Below are positions 1 through 5,216 of a stretch of 5,883 nt of DNA, one piece after another. Numbering within the stretch: position 1 is the stretch's first letter; each line of letters begins with the position of its first letter. The stretch is from Christensenella sp. UBA5399 (lineage in GTDB: Bacteria > Bacillota > Clostridia > Christensenellales > Christensenellaceae): positions 1-5,883 of the forward strand of contig DHOD01000133.1 of NCBI GenBank assembly GCA_002407725.1, in the 5' to 3' direction. The translations under genes were made by a program, and so were the position numbers. The notes beneath the pieces were generated by a model. That model had not been told where the DNA came from, ran no database searches, and worked only from the letters and a program-made list of their open reading frames with translations.

Positions 1-1
1 G

Positions 2-1165
2 ACAGACAAGGTAGACAGCCCCGATATTCCCTGCTATTTGACGTACACAAACGAGCGCACAAAAGAAATTATTCAGGAGAATATTCATCGCAGCCCGCTC
101 TATAGCGGTGCGATTGAGGGGATCGGCGCGCGGTATTGCCCTTCGATAGAAGACAAGATTGTAAAATTTCCCGACAAGGAGCGCCACCAGCTTTTCTTGG
201 AGCCGGAGGGGCGGAACACGCGGGAAATTTATGTGCAGGGAATGAGCTCATCGTTGCCGCTGGATGTGCAGGTTGCGCTGTACAGGACGGTGCCGGGGCT
301 GGAGCACGTGCGCTTTGTGCGGCCGGCATATGCAATAGAATATGATTGTATCGACCCGACACGGCTGGGCCGCGACCTTTGTGCAAAGGATGTGCCGGGG
401 CTGTATATGGCAGGGCAGATCAACGGGACATCGGGATACGAGGAAGCGGCGGCGCAAGGGCTTATTGCGGGCATCAACGCTTCGCTTTGGCTGGACGGGG
501 AGCCGCCGGTCATCCTGGGGCGCGACCAGGCGTATGCGGGCGTGCTGATCAACGACCTTGTTACAAAGGGAACAAACGAGCCGTACCGCATGATGACCGC
601 GCGGGCGGAATATCGTTTGCTGCTGCGGCAGGATAACGCCGACGCCCGCCTCACCCAGATTGGCAGGGATGTTGGACTGGTAGGCGATGCGCGCTATGAC
701 AGGTTTATGTGCAAAATGGAGCTGGTGGAAAAGGAAACGGCCCGTTTGCGGGAACGTACGGTGCCCATGGCGGATGTGGATGCGCTTTTAGAAGGCCACG
801 AAATGCGCGCGCAGGGCCGGGGCATGAAAATGGCGGACTTGCTGAAACGCGGGTTTGATTATCATGAGCTGCCGGGAGCGGACCTGTCCTTGCCAAAGGA
901 CGCGGTGATGCAGGTAGAGACAAACATCAAATATGAAGGATATATCGCCAAGCAAAAGGCGCAGGTGCAATCGATGCGCGCAATGGAAAACAAAAAGATC
1001 CCAACTTGGGTAGACTATGGGGAAATAAAAGGACTCAGGCTGGAGGCGCGGGCAAAGCTGGGCGACATACGCCCCGACAGTGTAGGGCAGGCGTCCCATG
1101 TGCCGGGCGTTTCACCGGCCGATATATCGGTGCTGCTTGTTTACCTTGCCGCAAACGATGGGTAG
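2..1165 (+). CDS. mnmG: MnmG (GidA), tRNA wobble-uridine carboxymethylaminomethyl synthase subunit, 5'-truncated by window edge
   Basis: FAD-dependent partner of the GTPase MnmE; together they install the (carboxymethyl)aminomethyl group on C5 of the wobble uridine of certain tRNAs in the cytoplasm. The frame is open from base 2, so the TTG at 38 is an internal Leu codon and not a start. The 387 visible residues are the C-terminal part of a family that is usually about 630 residues. Visible family motifs are [12 protein letters not shown] (9-20), [17 protein letters not shown] (36-52), the FAD-domain stretch [18 protein letters not shown] (about 136-153), [20 protein letters not shown] (193-212), and the C-terminal tRNA-binding tail with SPADISVLL near 371-379. 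The conserved tail is complete and ends in TAG. The order mnmG-rsmG-parA-parB is the usual origin-proximal one; mnmE is expected upstream, outside the window. No convincing intrinsic terminator follows directly, only the weak hairpin at 1235-1255. Confidence 0.97.
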   Translation, partial: TDKVDSPDIPCYLTYTNERTKEIIQENIHRSPLYSGAIEGIGARYCPSIEDKIVKFPDKERHQLFLEPEGRNTREIYVQGMSSSLPLDVQVALYRTVPGLEHVRFVRPAYAIEYDCIDPTRLGRDLCAKDVPGLYMAGQINGTSGYEEAAAQGLIAGINASLWLDGEPPVILGRDQAYAGVLINDLVTKGTNEPYRMMTARAEYRLLLRQDNADARLTQIGRDVGLVGDARYDRFMCKMELVEKETARLRERTVPMADVDALLEGHEMRAQGRGMKMADLLKRGFDYHELPGADLSLPKDAVMQVETNIKYEGYIAKQKAQVQSMRAMENKKIPTWVDYGEIKGLRLEARAKLGDIRPDSVGQASHVPGVSPADISVLLVYLAANDG

Positions 1166-1167
1166 GA

Positions 1168-1183
1168 TGTTTCACGTGAAACA
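1168..1183. promoter_or_regulatory. parS: parS centromere site (ParB/Spo0J binding site)
   Basis: The sequence TGTTTCACGTGAAACA is a perfect 16-bp palindrome and matches the Firmicutes parS consensus (TGTTNCACGTGAAACA). It starts two bases after the mnmG stop codon. In the known system ParB binds this site as a dimer, closes as a CTP-dependent clamp and slides onto neighbouring DNA, which recruits ParA and SMC. The parB gene encoding the likely binder is about 2 kb downstream. I saw no second copy in the window. Confidence 0.94.
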
Positions 1184-1196
1184 AAAGAGTGATAAT

Positions 1197-1282
1197 ATAG
1201 TCAATCAACTTTGAAAACGATCCGTCGTTTTCAAAAAGCGGGTAATGCCCGCTTTTGCGCCAAAGGCGCGAAGATTGACTAT
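1197..1282. other. Cloverleaf-like fold: three hairpins enclosed by a 10-bp closing stem
   Basis: ATAGTCAATC (1197-1206) pairs perfectly with GATTGACTAT (1273-1282). Between them lie three adjoining hairpins: TTGAAAACGA with TCGTTTTCAA (1211-1220 and 1225-1234, loop TCCG), AAAGCGGG with CCCGCTTT (1235-1242 and 1248-1255, loop TAATG), and GCGCC with GGCGC (1257-1261 and 1265-1269, loop AAA). There are almost no unpaired linkers, so a compact four-way junction is possible as RNA on either strand or as extruded DNA. It begins 14 bp after parS. The second hairpin followed by four T residues could act as a weak terminator for mnmG. Pairings are read directly from the sequence; whether they form, and any function, are unknown. 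Confidence 0.55.
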
Positions 1283-1473
1283 CCACGATAATACTGCCGT
1301 CTATCGGACGGCAGTTCGCGGCAAGTGCCGCATCTTTTGCGGCCAGGCCCCGCAAGCAAAGCGTGCGGCTGGCATGACCCATGCAAGGCTTTCCCAAGAG
1401 CCAAGCGCATCACGCGTCGGCGATTGGATGAAAGCGACTGCTAAAACAGTCTTCCGGACTTGTTTTTAAAGTT
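1207..1473. repeat. Structured spacer element with imperfect terminal inverted repeats (MITE-like or structured RNA; unidentified)
   Basis: The ends are imperfect inverted repeats. AACTTTGAAAACGATCCG at 1207-1224 matches the reverse complement of 1455-1473 (AACTTTAAAAACAAGTCCG) at 16 of 18 positions with one inserted base. Weaker similarity continues outward to TATA on both sides (1196-1199 and 1481-1484). The interior is packed with hairpins. Besides the cloverleaf annotated separately there are a perfect 9-bp stem (1293-1301 with 1307-1315), GCGGC/GCCGC (1318-1322 with 1327-1331), TTGCGG/CCGCAA (1337-1342 with 1350-1355) and GACTG/CAGTC (1436-1440 with 1447-1451). GCCGCA (1327-1332) can pair instead with TGCGGC (1338-1343). 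Removing 1207-1473 would leave a spacer of about 65 bp between mnmG and rsmG, which suits an insertion. I see no transposase, no tRNA T-loop and no known riboswitch core. A - strand frame of 40-odd codons is open but lacks gene-like signals. Confidence 0.5.
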
Positions 1474-1497
1474 ATTTAAGTATAAAGGGGCGGAAAA

Positions 1498-2226
1498 ATG
1501 GAAAAAAAGCGTATAGAAGGGGAAGATAGCGAAATCGAGCAATTTGCAGCGGTGCTGGAAACGGTGTTTACGGAGCGGCGTTTTTTGCTGCCTGATGAGA
1601 CTGCAAAAAAAATGGGCGCTTATTTTGAAGAACTGCTTGCGGAAAACAAAAAGCAGAACCTGACACGCATAACAGACCCGGTAGCGGCAGCGGAAAAGCA
1701 CTTTTATGACAGCGTAATACCCATGGCGGCCATAGCGAAAGGGGCGAAAGTGCTGGATGTCGGGAGTGGCGGTGGGTTTCCCATCATGCCGCTGAAAGCG
1801 ATCAGAAAAGATATTAAAGCCTGCGCAATTGAAGCATCGCACAAAAAATGCGCCTTTATGCAGGAGGCGTCGCAATCTGCAGAAATTGACGTGGACGTGA
1901 TATGTGGGCGGGCCGAGGAGCTTGCACACGACCAGGAGCTAAGGGAATCGTTTGACGTGTGCGTATCAAGGGCGGTTGCGCCTTTGGTGCAATTGCTGGA
2001 GATTACTGCGCCCTTTGTTGCGGTGGGCGGCCTTGTGCTGGCGTACAAGGGCGATTACGCCACGGAATTGGCGGAAGCGGAAGATGCCATAACGGTGCTG
2101 GGGCTCGAACTGGAAGAAAAGATATATGCGGGCAGAGGAAAAACCGTGCTAGCTTTTCGTAAAATAAAAACAACAGGGGAGACATATCCCAGAAAATATG
2201 CAAAAATATCAAAAAAGCCTTTGTAA
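1498..2226 (+). CDS. rsmG: RsmG (GidB), 16S rRNA (guanine-527 N7)-methyltransferase
   Basis: SAM-dependent methyltransferase that makes m7G at position 527 (E. coli numbering) of 16S rRNA in the small subunit; loss of the enzyme is linked to low-level streptomycin resistance in several bacteria. The product is 242 residues, near the usual size with a slightly long charged N-terminus. Family signatures are NLTRITDP (54-61), KHFYDS (67-72), the SAM-binding loop VLDVGSGGGFPIMPLK (85-100), an acidic residue closing the second strand (E112), FDVCVSRAVAPL (152-163), YKG (183-185) and the typical tail YPRKYAKISKKPL (230-242). The loop reads FPIMPL where many homologues have FPGIPL; B. subtilis FPSLPI shows this position varies. 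ATG 1498 is chosen because AGGGG (1486-1490) lies seven bases upstream. The gene follows mnmG as usual, but across an unusually long, structured spacer. Confidence 0.96.
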   Translation: MEKKRIEGEDSEIEQFAAVLETVFTERRFLLPDETAKKMGAYFEELLAENKKQNLTRITDPVAAAEKHFYDSVIPMAAIAKGAKVLDVGSGGGFPIMPLKAIRKDIKACAIEASHKKCAFMQEASQSAEIDVDVICGRAEELAHDQELRESFDVCVSRAVAPLVQLLEITAPFVAVGGLVLAYKGDYATELAEAEDAITVLGLELEEKIYAGRGKTVLAFRKIKTTGETYPRKYAKISKKPL

Positions 2227-2249
2227 GTTATACATAAATGCATTATAAT
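2221..2249 (+). promoter_or_regulatory. Candidate sigma-A promoter at the end of rsmG, driving the parA leader
   Basis: TTGTAA (2221-2226, 4 of 6 to TTGACA) is separated by exactly 17 bases from TATAAT (2244-2249, 6 of 6). The -35 box coincides with the last Leu codon and stop codon of rsmG. Transcription would start near 2256, directly before the hairpin GAGAT/ATCTC (2257-2261 with 2269-2273). This is the best-matching promoter I found in the spacer and gives a leader of almost 200 nt before parA. It is called from motif match only. Confidence 0.5.
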
Positions 2250-2256
2250 AAGCGAA

Positions 2257-2369
2257 GAGATACGATCAATCTCCAATAAATGCGGGTGCAAAATGGCATG
2301 CCCTTTTGCAAAAGCTGGCATGCGGGATGCGTAATTCGTTTGTATTTGCCTGGAAACGGGCATTTTTTT
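2257..2369 (+). ncRNA. Putative structured leader or small RNA upstream of parA (unidentified)
   Basis: Between the promoter at 2221-2249 and the terminator at 2347-2369 lies about 110 nt of pairing-rich sequence without a convincing ORF. It starts with a 5-bp hairpin (2257-2261 with 2269-2273). Two strong hairpins then exclude each other: TGCAAAA (2287-2293) with TTTTGCA (2304-2310), and GCATGCC (2296-2302) with GGCATGC (2317-2323). In addition ATGCCC (2298-2303) can pair with GGGCAT (2358-2363), the 3' arm of the terminator, which would act as an antiterminator. This could be an attenuator controlling parAB or a free-standing terminated RNA. It matches no riboswitch or RNA class that I recognise. 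Confidence 0.35.
2347..2369 (+). terminator. Intrinsic terminator between rsmG and parA
   Basis: The stem TGCCTG/CGGGCA (2347-2352 with 2357-2362, one G-U pair) is capped by a GAAA tetraloop and followed by seven T residues (2363-2369). The form is canonical for Rho-independent termination in the + direction. It lies 120 bp past the rsmG stop and 83 bp before the parA start, so it can end rsmG transcripts or a leader transcript from 2256. Unless it is read through, parA needs a further promoter within 2370-2440. Confidence 0.8.
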
Positions 2370-2397
2370 AGCAGCTTTTTGGGCGACAGTGCGCGGC

Positions 2398-2421
2398 ATA
2401 GAAACAATTTGTTGTTTCTAT
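2398..2421. promoter_or_regulatory. Perfect 10-bp inverted repeat just upstream of parA (operator or hairpin)
   Basis: ATAGAAACAA (2398-2407) and TTGTTTCTAT (2412-2421) are perfect inverted repeats around TTTG. The 3' arm overlaps a second, smaller repeat, CTATT/AATAG (2419-2423 with 2427-2431). The site ends 31 bp before the parA start codon. Lacking a T-run directly after the stem it is not a normal terminator. Position and symmetry suit an operator, and autoregulation by ParA or ParB is known in some partition systems, but nothing here proves a binder. It does not resemble parS. Confidence 0.45.
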
Positions 2422-2452
2422 TTGGAAATAGTATAAGACTGGAGATAAAACT

Positions 2453-3220
2453 TTGGGAAAGATCATTGCAATCGCCAACCAAAAAGGCGGTGTAGGAAAA
2501 ACGACAACGGCAATCAACCTGAGCGCATGTGTTGCGGAACAAGGCAAGCGCGTGCTGTTGATTGATATTGACCCGCAGGGAAACTCGACAAGCGGACTGG
2601 GCGGAGTGGGTAGAGGAAGCGTTAAAAAATCCACATACAACGTTTTGGTGGGGCAATCGACCGCGATGGAGGCAATAAAAACCACCAACATGGAGCTTTT
2701 GGACATTATGCCGTCCAATATCGACCTGGTGGGGGCAGAGGTGGAGCTGGTGCCGTTGATGGCGCGCGAAACCATGCTTAAGCGTGCGCTGGAGGACGTC
2801 AAAAACCTCTATGACTATATATTCCTCGATTGCCCGCCGTCGCTCGGGCTTATCACGCTCAATGCGCTGACGGCCTCGGATTGCCTGCTTGTGCCGATAC
2901 AGTGTGAATTCTATGCGCTGGAGGGGCTGTCCCAGTTGATGAACACGGTAAAACTGGTCAGGCAGAACCTCAACCCTGCGCTGGAGGTGGAAGGCGTTGT
3001 CATGACCATGTTTGACGGCAGGACAAACCTTTCCGTGCAGGTGGTGGACGAGGTACGCAAGTTCTTTAAAAACAAGGTATACCAGACGGTGATTCCGCGC
3101 AATGTGCGCCTGGGTGAGGCGCCCAGCTTCGGCCTTCCCATTATATTGTATGATGACAAATGCCTGGGCAGCGTGGCATACAGAGAACTTGCAGGCGAAT
3201 TTTTAGGAGAAAAACAATGA
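2453..3220 (+). CDS. parA: ParA (Soj), chromosome-partitioning P-loop ATPase
   Basis: Deviant Walker-type ATPase that binds the nucleoid as an ATP dimer and is released by ParB-stimulated hydrolysis; this drives origin segregation, and in B. subtilis Soj also modulates DnaA. The 255 residues match the usual length (B. subtilis Soj is 253) and similarity extends end to end. Seen are the deviant Walker [10 protein letters not shown] with its signature lysine (11-19), Walker A' with DIDPQGN (38-44), Walker [13 protein letters not shown] (121-132), [13 protein letters not shown] (about 152-164) and the DNA-binding/C-terminal block [14 protein letters not shown] (about 216-229). There is no N-terminal HTH, so this is the short chromosomal type and not the long plasmid P1/F type. 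The start is TTG 2453, preceded by GGAG (2441-2444) at 8-nt spacing, and MGKIIAI is the family N-terminus. It overlaps parB by ATGA and is probably translationally coupled to it. Confidence 0.97.
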   Translation: MGKIIAIANQKGGVGKTTTAINLSACVAEQGKRVLLIDIDPQGNSTSGLGGVGRGSVKKSTYNVLVGQSTAMEAIKTTNMELLDIMPSNIDLVGAEVELVPLMARETMLKRALEDVKNLYDYIFLDCPPSLGLITLNALTASDCLLVPIQCEFYALEGLSQLMNTVKLVRQNLNPALEVEGVVMTMFDGRTNLSVQVVDEVRKFFKNKVYQTVIPRNVRLGEAPSFGLPIILYDDKCLGSVAYRELAGEFLGEKQ

Positions 3221-4089
3221 AGCAGGGAACGGGAGGACAGGTTAAGCGTGGCCTGGGCAAAGGGCTGTCGGCGTTGATGGCCGAGGCTTCGGAGGCATCC
3301 GGCGTTACAGAAATCGATATTTTCCTGCTGGATAATGACAAGAACCAGCCGCGGAAGTATTTTGACCAGGAGAAGCTGGAAGAGCTGGCACAGTCGGTGC
3401 GTACCCATGGCATTATGCAGCCTATCCTCGTTTATGAAAACGAAGGACGCTATACAATTGTCGCAGGCGAACGCAGGTTTCGCGCGGCAAAGATTGCCGG
3501 TTTGAAAAAAGTCCCTGTGATCATACGCGAATTTGAGGGAAGCGAAATACTGGAACTCTCGCTGATAGAGAACATACAGCGGGAAGACCTCAACCCGATT
3601 GAGCAGGCCATGGCATTGAGCCAGTTGGTGACCCAATACAGCCTGACACAGGAACAGGCGGCCGAGCGCGTGGGGAAATCGCGCAGCGCTATCGCCAATA
3701 TGATGCGGTTGCTGGCCCTCCCCGAGGATGTGCGGGCAATGGTGCAGGAGGGCAAAATTTCCGCGGGGCATGCGCGGTGTTTGCTGACGCTGGAGGATAA
3801 CGGCGAAATATCAAGCCTTGCGTGCGAAATTGAGAGAAAGGGCATGTCGGTCCGGCAGGCGGAAGAAGCCGCAGCACGCCGCAAACAGGAAAACACAAAA
3901 AAGCCAGCCAAAAAGGCGGTGCAAGCCAGGCACCCCGAGCTCCGGGACGCGCAGGACGCCATGGGCGACGCGCTGGACACCAAGGTGAAGATCAGCGGCA
4001 ATATGGACAAGGGAAAAATCGTGATCGATTACTATAACAAGGAACAACTCGAACAGCTTTACGCGGCAATTTTATCGCTGAATGATTAG
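3217..4089 (+). CDS. parB: ParB (Spo0J), parS-binding CTPase clamp
   Basis: Binds parS, hydrolyses CTP, spreads as a sliding clamp and stimulates ParA; it also loads SMC at the origin. The product has 290 residues (B. subtilis Spo0J about 282). Domains in order: the N-terminal ParA-stimulating peptide [11 protein letters not shown] (10-20), the CTP-binding domain with NQPRKYF (43-49), GERRFRA (84-90) and [10 protein letters not shown] (118-127), the helix-turn-helix [20 protein letters not shown] (143-162), a Lys/Ala-rich linker (about 216-240) and the C-terminal dimerisation domain (about 254-288). ATG 3217 is preferred because AGGAG (3205-3209) sits seven bases upstream and the product then starts like Spo0J; an in-frame upstream ATG at 3160 lies inside parA and would add 19 residues of unlike composition. 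The ATGA overlap with parA indicates one operon. All key motif residues are present. The cognate parS is at 1168-1183. Confidence 0.97.
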   Translation: MKQGTGGQVKRGLGKGLSALMAEASEASGVTEIDIFLLDNDKNQPRKYFDQEKLEELAQSVRTHGIMQPILVYENEGRYTIVAGERRFRAAKIAGLKKVPVIIREFEGSEILELSLIENIQREDLNPIEQAMALSQLVTQYSLTQEQAAERVGKSRSAIANMMRLLALPEDVRAMVQEGKISAGHARCLLTLEDNGEISSLACEIERKGMSVRQAEEAAARRKQENTKKPAKKAVQARHPELRDAQDAMGDALDTKVKISGNMDKGKIVIDYYNKEQLEQLYAAILSLND

Positions 4090-4115
4090 AGCACCTGAAT
4101 AACCGGTTACAAACG

Positions 4116-4141
4116 AAGGCGCCTGATTAGGCGCCTTTTTT
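4116..4141 (+). terminator. Intrinsic terminator of the parAB operon
   Basis: AAGGCGCCT (4116-4124) and AGGCGCCTT (4129-4137) form a perfect 9-bp stem with loop GATT, running into a T-tract (4136-4141). It begins 26 bp after the parB stop codon. The opposite strand lacks a good T-run behind the stem, so efficient termination in the - direction is less likely, although this hairpin is also the first strong one met by - transcripts leaving the lipoprotein gene. Confidence 0.93.
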
Positions 4142-4185
4142 AGATTACATAAAAAAGCATAAAATAGGGAGTTAGGTTTTTTAAG

Positions 4186-4308
4186 CTATACCCCCAGGGA
4201 CGCTTCCCCAAGCGGGGGCGCGGCCGTTTCAGTTGACCTTTCCGCCATACAGCCCATCAGCGATACTGCCATCAAGGTAACCAGCATCATGATCAATATT
4301 CTTTTCAT
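4186..4308 (-). CDS. Small predicted lipoprotein, 40 residues
   Basis: The short frame from ATG (4306-4308) to TAG (4186-4188) encodes a 40-residue peptide with a clear lipoprotein signal: basic n-region MKR, hydrophobic core ILIMMLVTLMAVS (4-16) and lipobox LMGC (17-20). After lipidation of Cys20 a mature tail of only 21 residues would remain, MAERSTETAAPPLGEASLGV following the cysteine. Met at -2 of the lipobox is less usual than Ala or Ser. The ribosome-binding site is modest: on the - strand GGAAGCGGGTGTATA precedes the ATG. The end of the gene contains the hairpin CGCTT/AAGCG (4201-4205 with 4210-4214). It is convergent with parAB and separated from the cvpA-like gene by a terminator, so it is probably transcribed alone; the inverted repeat at 4331-4356 lies 22 bp upstream of its start. 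Function is unknown. The signal and lipobox argue for a real gene, the length against. Confidence 0.55.
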   Translation of the reverse strand: MKRILIMMLVTLMAVSLMGCMAERSTETAAPPLGEASLGV

Positions 4309-4330
4309 TATACACCCGCTTCCATATTTC

Positions 4331-4356
4331 CTATGCTACAGTATGACTGTGCATAG
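4331..4356. promoter_or_regulatory. Operator-like inverted repeat upstream of the small lipoprotein gene
   Basis: CTATGC and ACAGT (4331-4336, 4338-4342) are mirrored by ACTGT and GCATAG (4346-4350, 4351-4356). This gives 11-bp complementary arms with one bulged T (4337) around ATG. The repeat lies 22 bp upstream of the ATG at 4308 on the - strand, where a promoter would be expected, but I found no convincing -35/-10 pair. It could be a repressor site or a 5' UTR hairpin. Confidence 0.45.
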
Positions 4357-4390
4357 TGAAGAAAGCGTGAACAAAAGCTAAAATAATAAT

Positions 4391-4418
4391 AAAAAATAGT
4401 GGCTTCAATAAAAAAGCC
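4391..4418 (-). terminator. Intrinsic terminator after the cvpA-like gene
   Basis: Read on the - strand, GGCTT (4414-4418) pairs with AAGCC (4401-4405), extendable by a G-U pair, and is followed after ACTA by a run of six T residues (4391-4396) and further T-rich sequence. It begins 21 bp after the stop codon of the cvpA-like gene and separates it from the lipoprotein gene. The stem is short, so efficiency is uncertain. Confidence 0.65.
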
Positions 4419-4439
4419 GTCAATTTACAAAATTTTACA

Positions 4440-5156
4440 TTAAATAACGCCACTGATCAGGTTTAAAAGAAAATCGTTTTGGTAAAACCAGGTGACTATC
4501 GAAGAATCCGCAAGCATGTCGGACAGTATATCCCCGCCGACCGGCATGGAGATCAGCATCACCGGGATAAGCATTGCAAAAGCAAACATTTCCAAAAATC
4601 CGCGCAGAAAACCGACAGCGCCGCCCGCACATCCGTCAAACCGGCGCAGCACGGGCAGGGGCGAGGCAAAATTGACCGCATTGATCAACAAGGCGATAAT
4701 CACGCGCGTGATGGCATAAATGATGAGAAAAGCAAAAATATTGACGACAACGTCAGCCACCGTATAATTGAAATAATCGTTTACAGTGGAAAAGCCATCT
4801 TGTTGGAAGGCTAGGTTATTCATATTGTCTTCTATCAGGTCGGCAAAAGGCATGGGGAGGTTTTGGGCGGAATCCGACACCAGCATATGCACCTTGGACT
4901 GCGAAAGCGAGGAGACGACAAGGCTGCCCTCCGATTGATCCGCCAGCCTGGACGAGCCTTCCGTCAGGTTGAGAAGGAATGAATAAAAATCCCCTTCATA
5001 AATGGCCTTGGAAAGCAGCGGGCTGAATATGATACTGATGATCCAGCTGACAACAAGACCCAGCGTGTTGCCAACCGACACCAAAAAGCCCTTATGAAAC
5101 CCCTGGGCGATGTAAACGGCTATTAAAAAGAGCACGATCGCGTTAAGAATGTTCAT
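4440..5156 (-). CDS. CvpA-family integral membrane protein
   Basis: Member of the CvpA family, named after the E. coli protein needed for colicin V production; its general role in Firmicutes is not settled, though envelope functions are suspected. From ATG 5156 the product has 238 residues. Predicted membrane segments are about 3-19, 24-48, 134-162 and 178-206. The first pair has the usual N-terminal pattern (MNILNAIVLFL, then AQGFHKGFLVSVGNTLGLVV), and RRFDGCAGGAVGFLRGF (171-187) is the characteristic CvpA loop before the last helix. Residues 51-132 form an unusually long, polar, probably extracytoplasmic insertion between helices 2 and 3. The start is uncertain: TTG 5183 is in frame and would add MEPCCRVHK, but it lacks a ribosome-binding site and spoils the family N-terminus; ATG 5156 also has only a weak one. 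The gene lies 46 bp behind the upstream gene on the same strand, probably in one operon. Confidence 0.85.
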   Translation of the reverse strand: MNILNAIVLFLIAVYIAQGFHKGFLVSVGNTLGLVVSWIISIIFSPLLSKAIYEGDFYSFLLNLTEGSSRLADQSEGSLVVSSLSQSKVHMLVSDSAQNLPMPFADLIEDNMNNLAFQQDGFSTVNDYFNYTVADVVVNIFAFLIIYAITRVIIALLINAVNFASPLPVLRRFDGCAGGAVGFLRGFLEMFAFAMLIPVMLISMPVGGDILSDMLADSSIVTWFYQNDFLLNLISGVI

Positions 5157-5196
5157 TTTGTGTACTCTGCAGCAGGGCTCCAATCATTCATAATAA

Positions 5197-5216
5197 TGCA
5201 GCCTACGTAAGCTGCA
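5197..5216. repeat. 20-bp near-perfect palindrome across the stop codon of the upstream gene
   Basis: TGCAGCCTACGTAAGCTGCA is a palindrome with a single mismatched pair (5203/5210), and symmetry continues partly outward. As RNA on the - strand it gives a stem of ATGCAGC/GCTGCAT. It includes the TAG stop (5203-5205) of the propeller-like gene and lies 41 bp before the cvpA-like start. With no T-run it is not a terminator; it may tune coupling between the two genes or protect an mRNA end. Confidence 0.4.

Noticed and set aside
38..40. TTG as a start codon of mnmG
   Set aside because: The frame is open upstream to base 2 and encodes family-typical residues (IPCY before LTYTNERT), so this TTG is an internal Leu codon.
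1035..1397. Long - strand frame across the mnmG end and the structured spacer
   Set aside because: It is partly antisense to mnmG, reads through parS and the hairpins, starts at TTG without a ribosome-binding site, and its product shows no recognisable family.
1283..1454. tRNA, SRP RNA, 6S, tmRNA or T-box in the mnmG-rsmG spacer
   Set aside because: The pairing suggests RNA, but none of the diagnostic cores (T-loop, T-box AGGGTGG, SRP tetraloop region, others I know) is present.
1460..1486. Promoter TTGTTT - 15 bp - TATAAA before rsmG
   Set aside because: The spacing is short, and the start would lie downstream of the rsmG ribosome-binding site (1486-1490).
2409..2437. Promoter TTGTTG - 17 bp - TATAAG in front of parA
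   Set aside because: The -35 box is poor and the predicted start near 2444 would fall within the parA ribosome-binding site GGAG.
3160..3216. N-terminal extension of parB from ATG 3160
   Set aside because: It lies inside parA, has no supporting ribosome-binding site and adds residues unlike ParB N-termini. ATG 3217 has AGGAG upstream and the ATGA overlap.
4100..4109. Palindrome TAACCGGTTA after parB
   Set aside because: It is only 10 bp without a loop, expected by chance at this length; no role is suggested by its position before the terminator.
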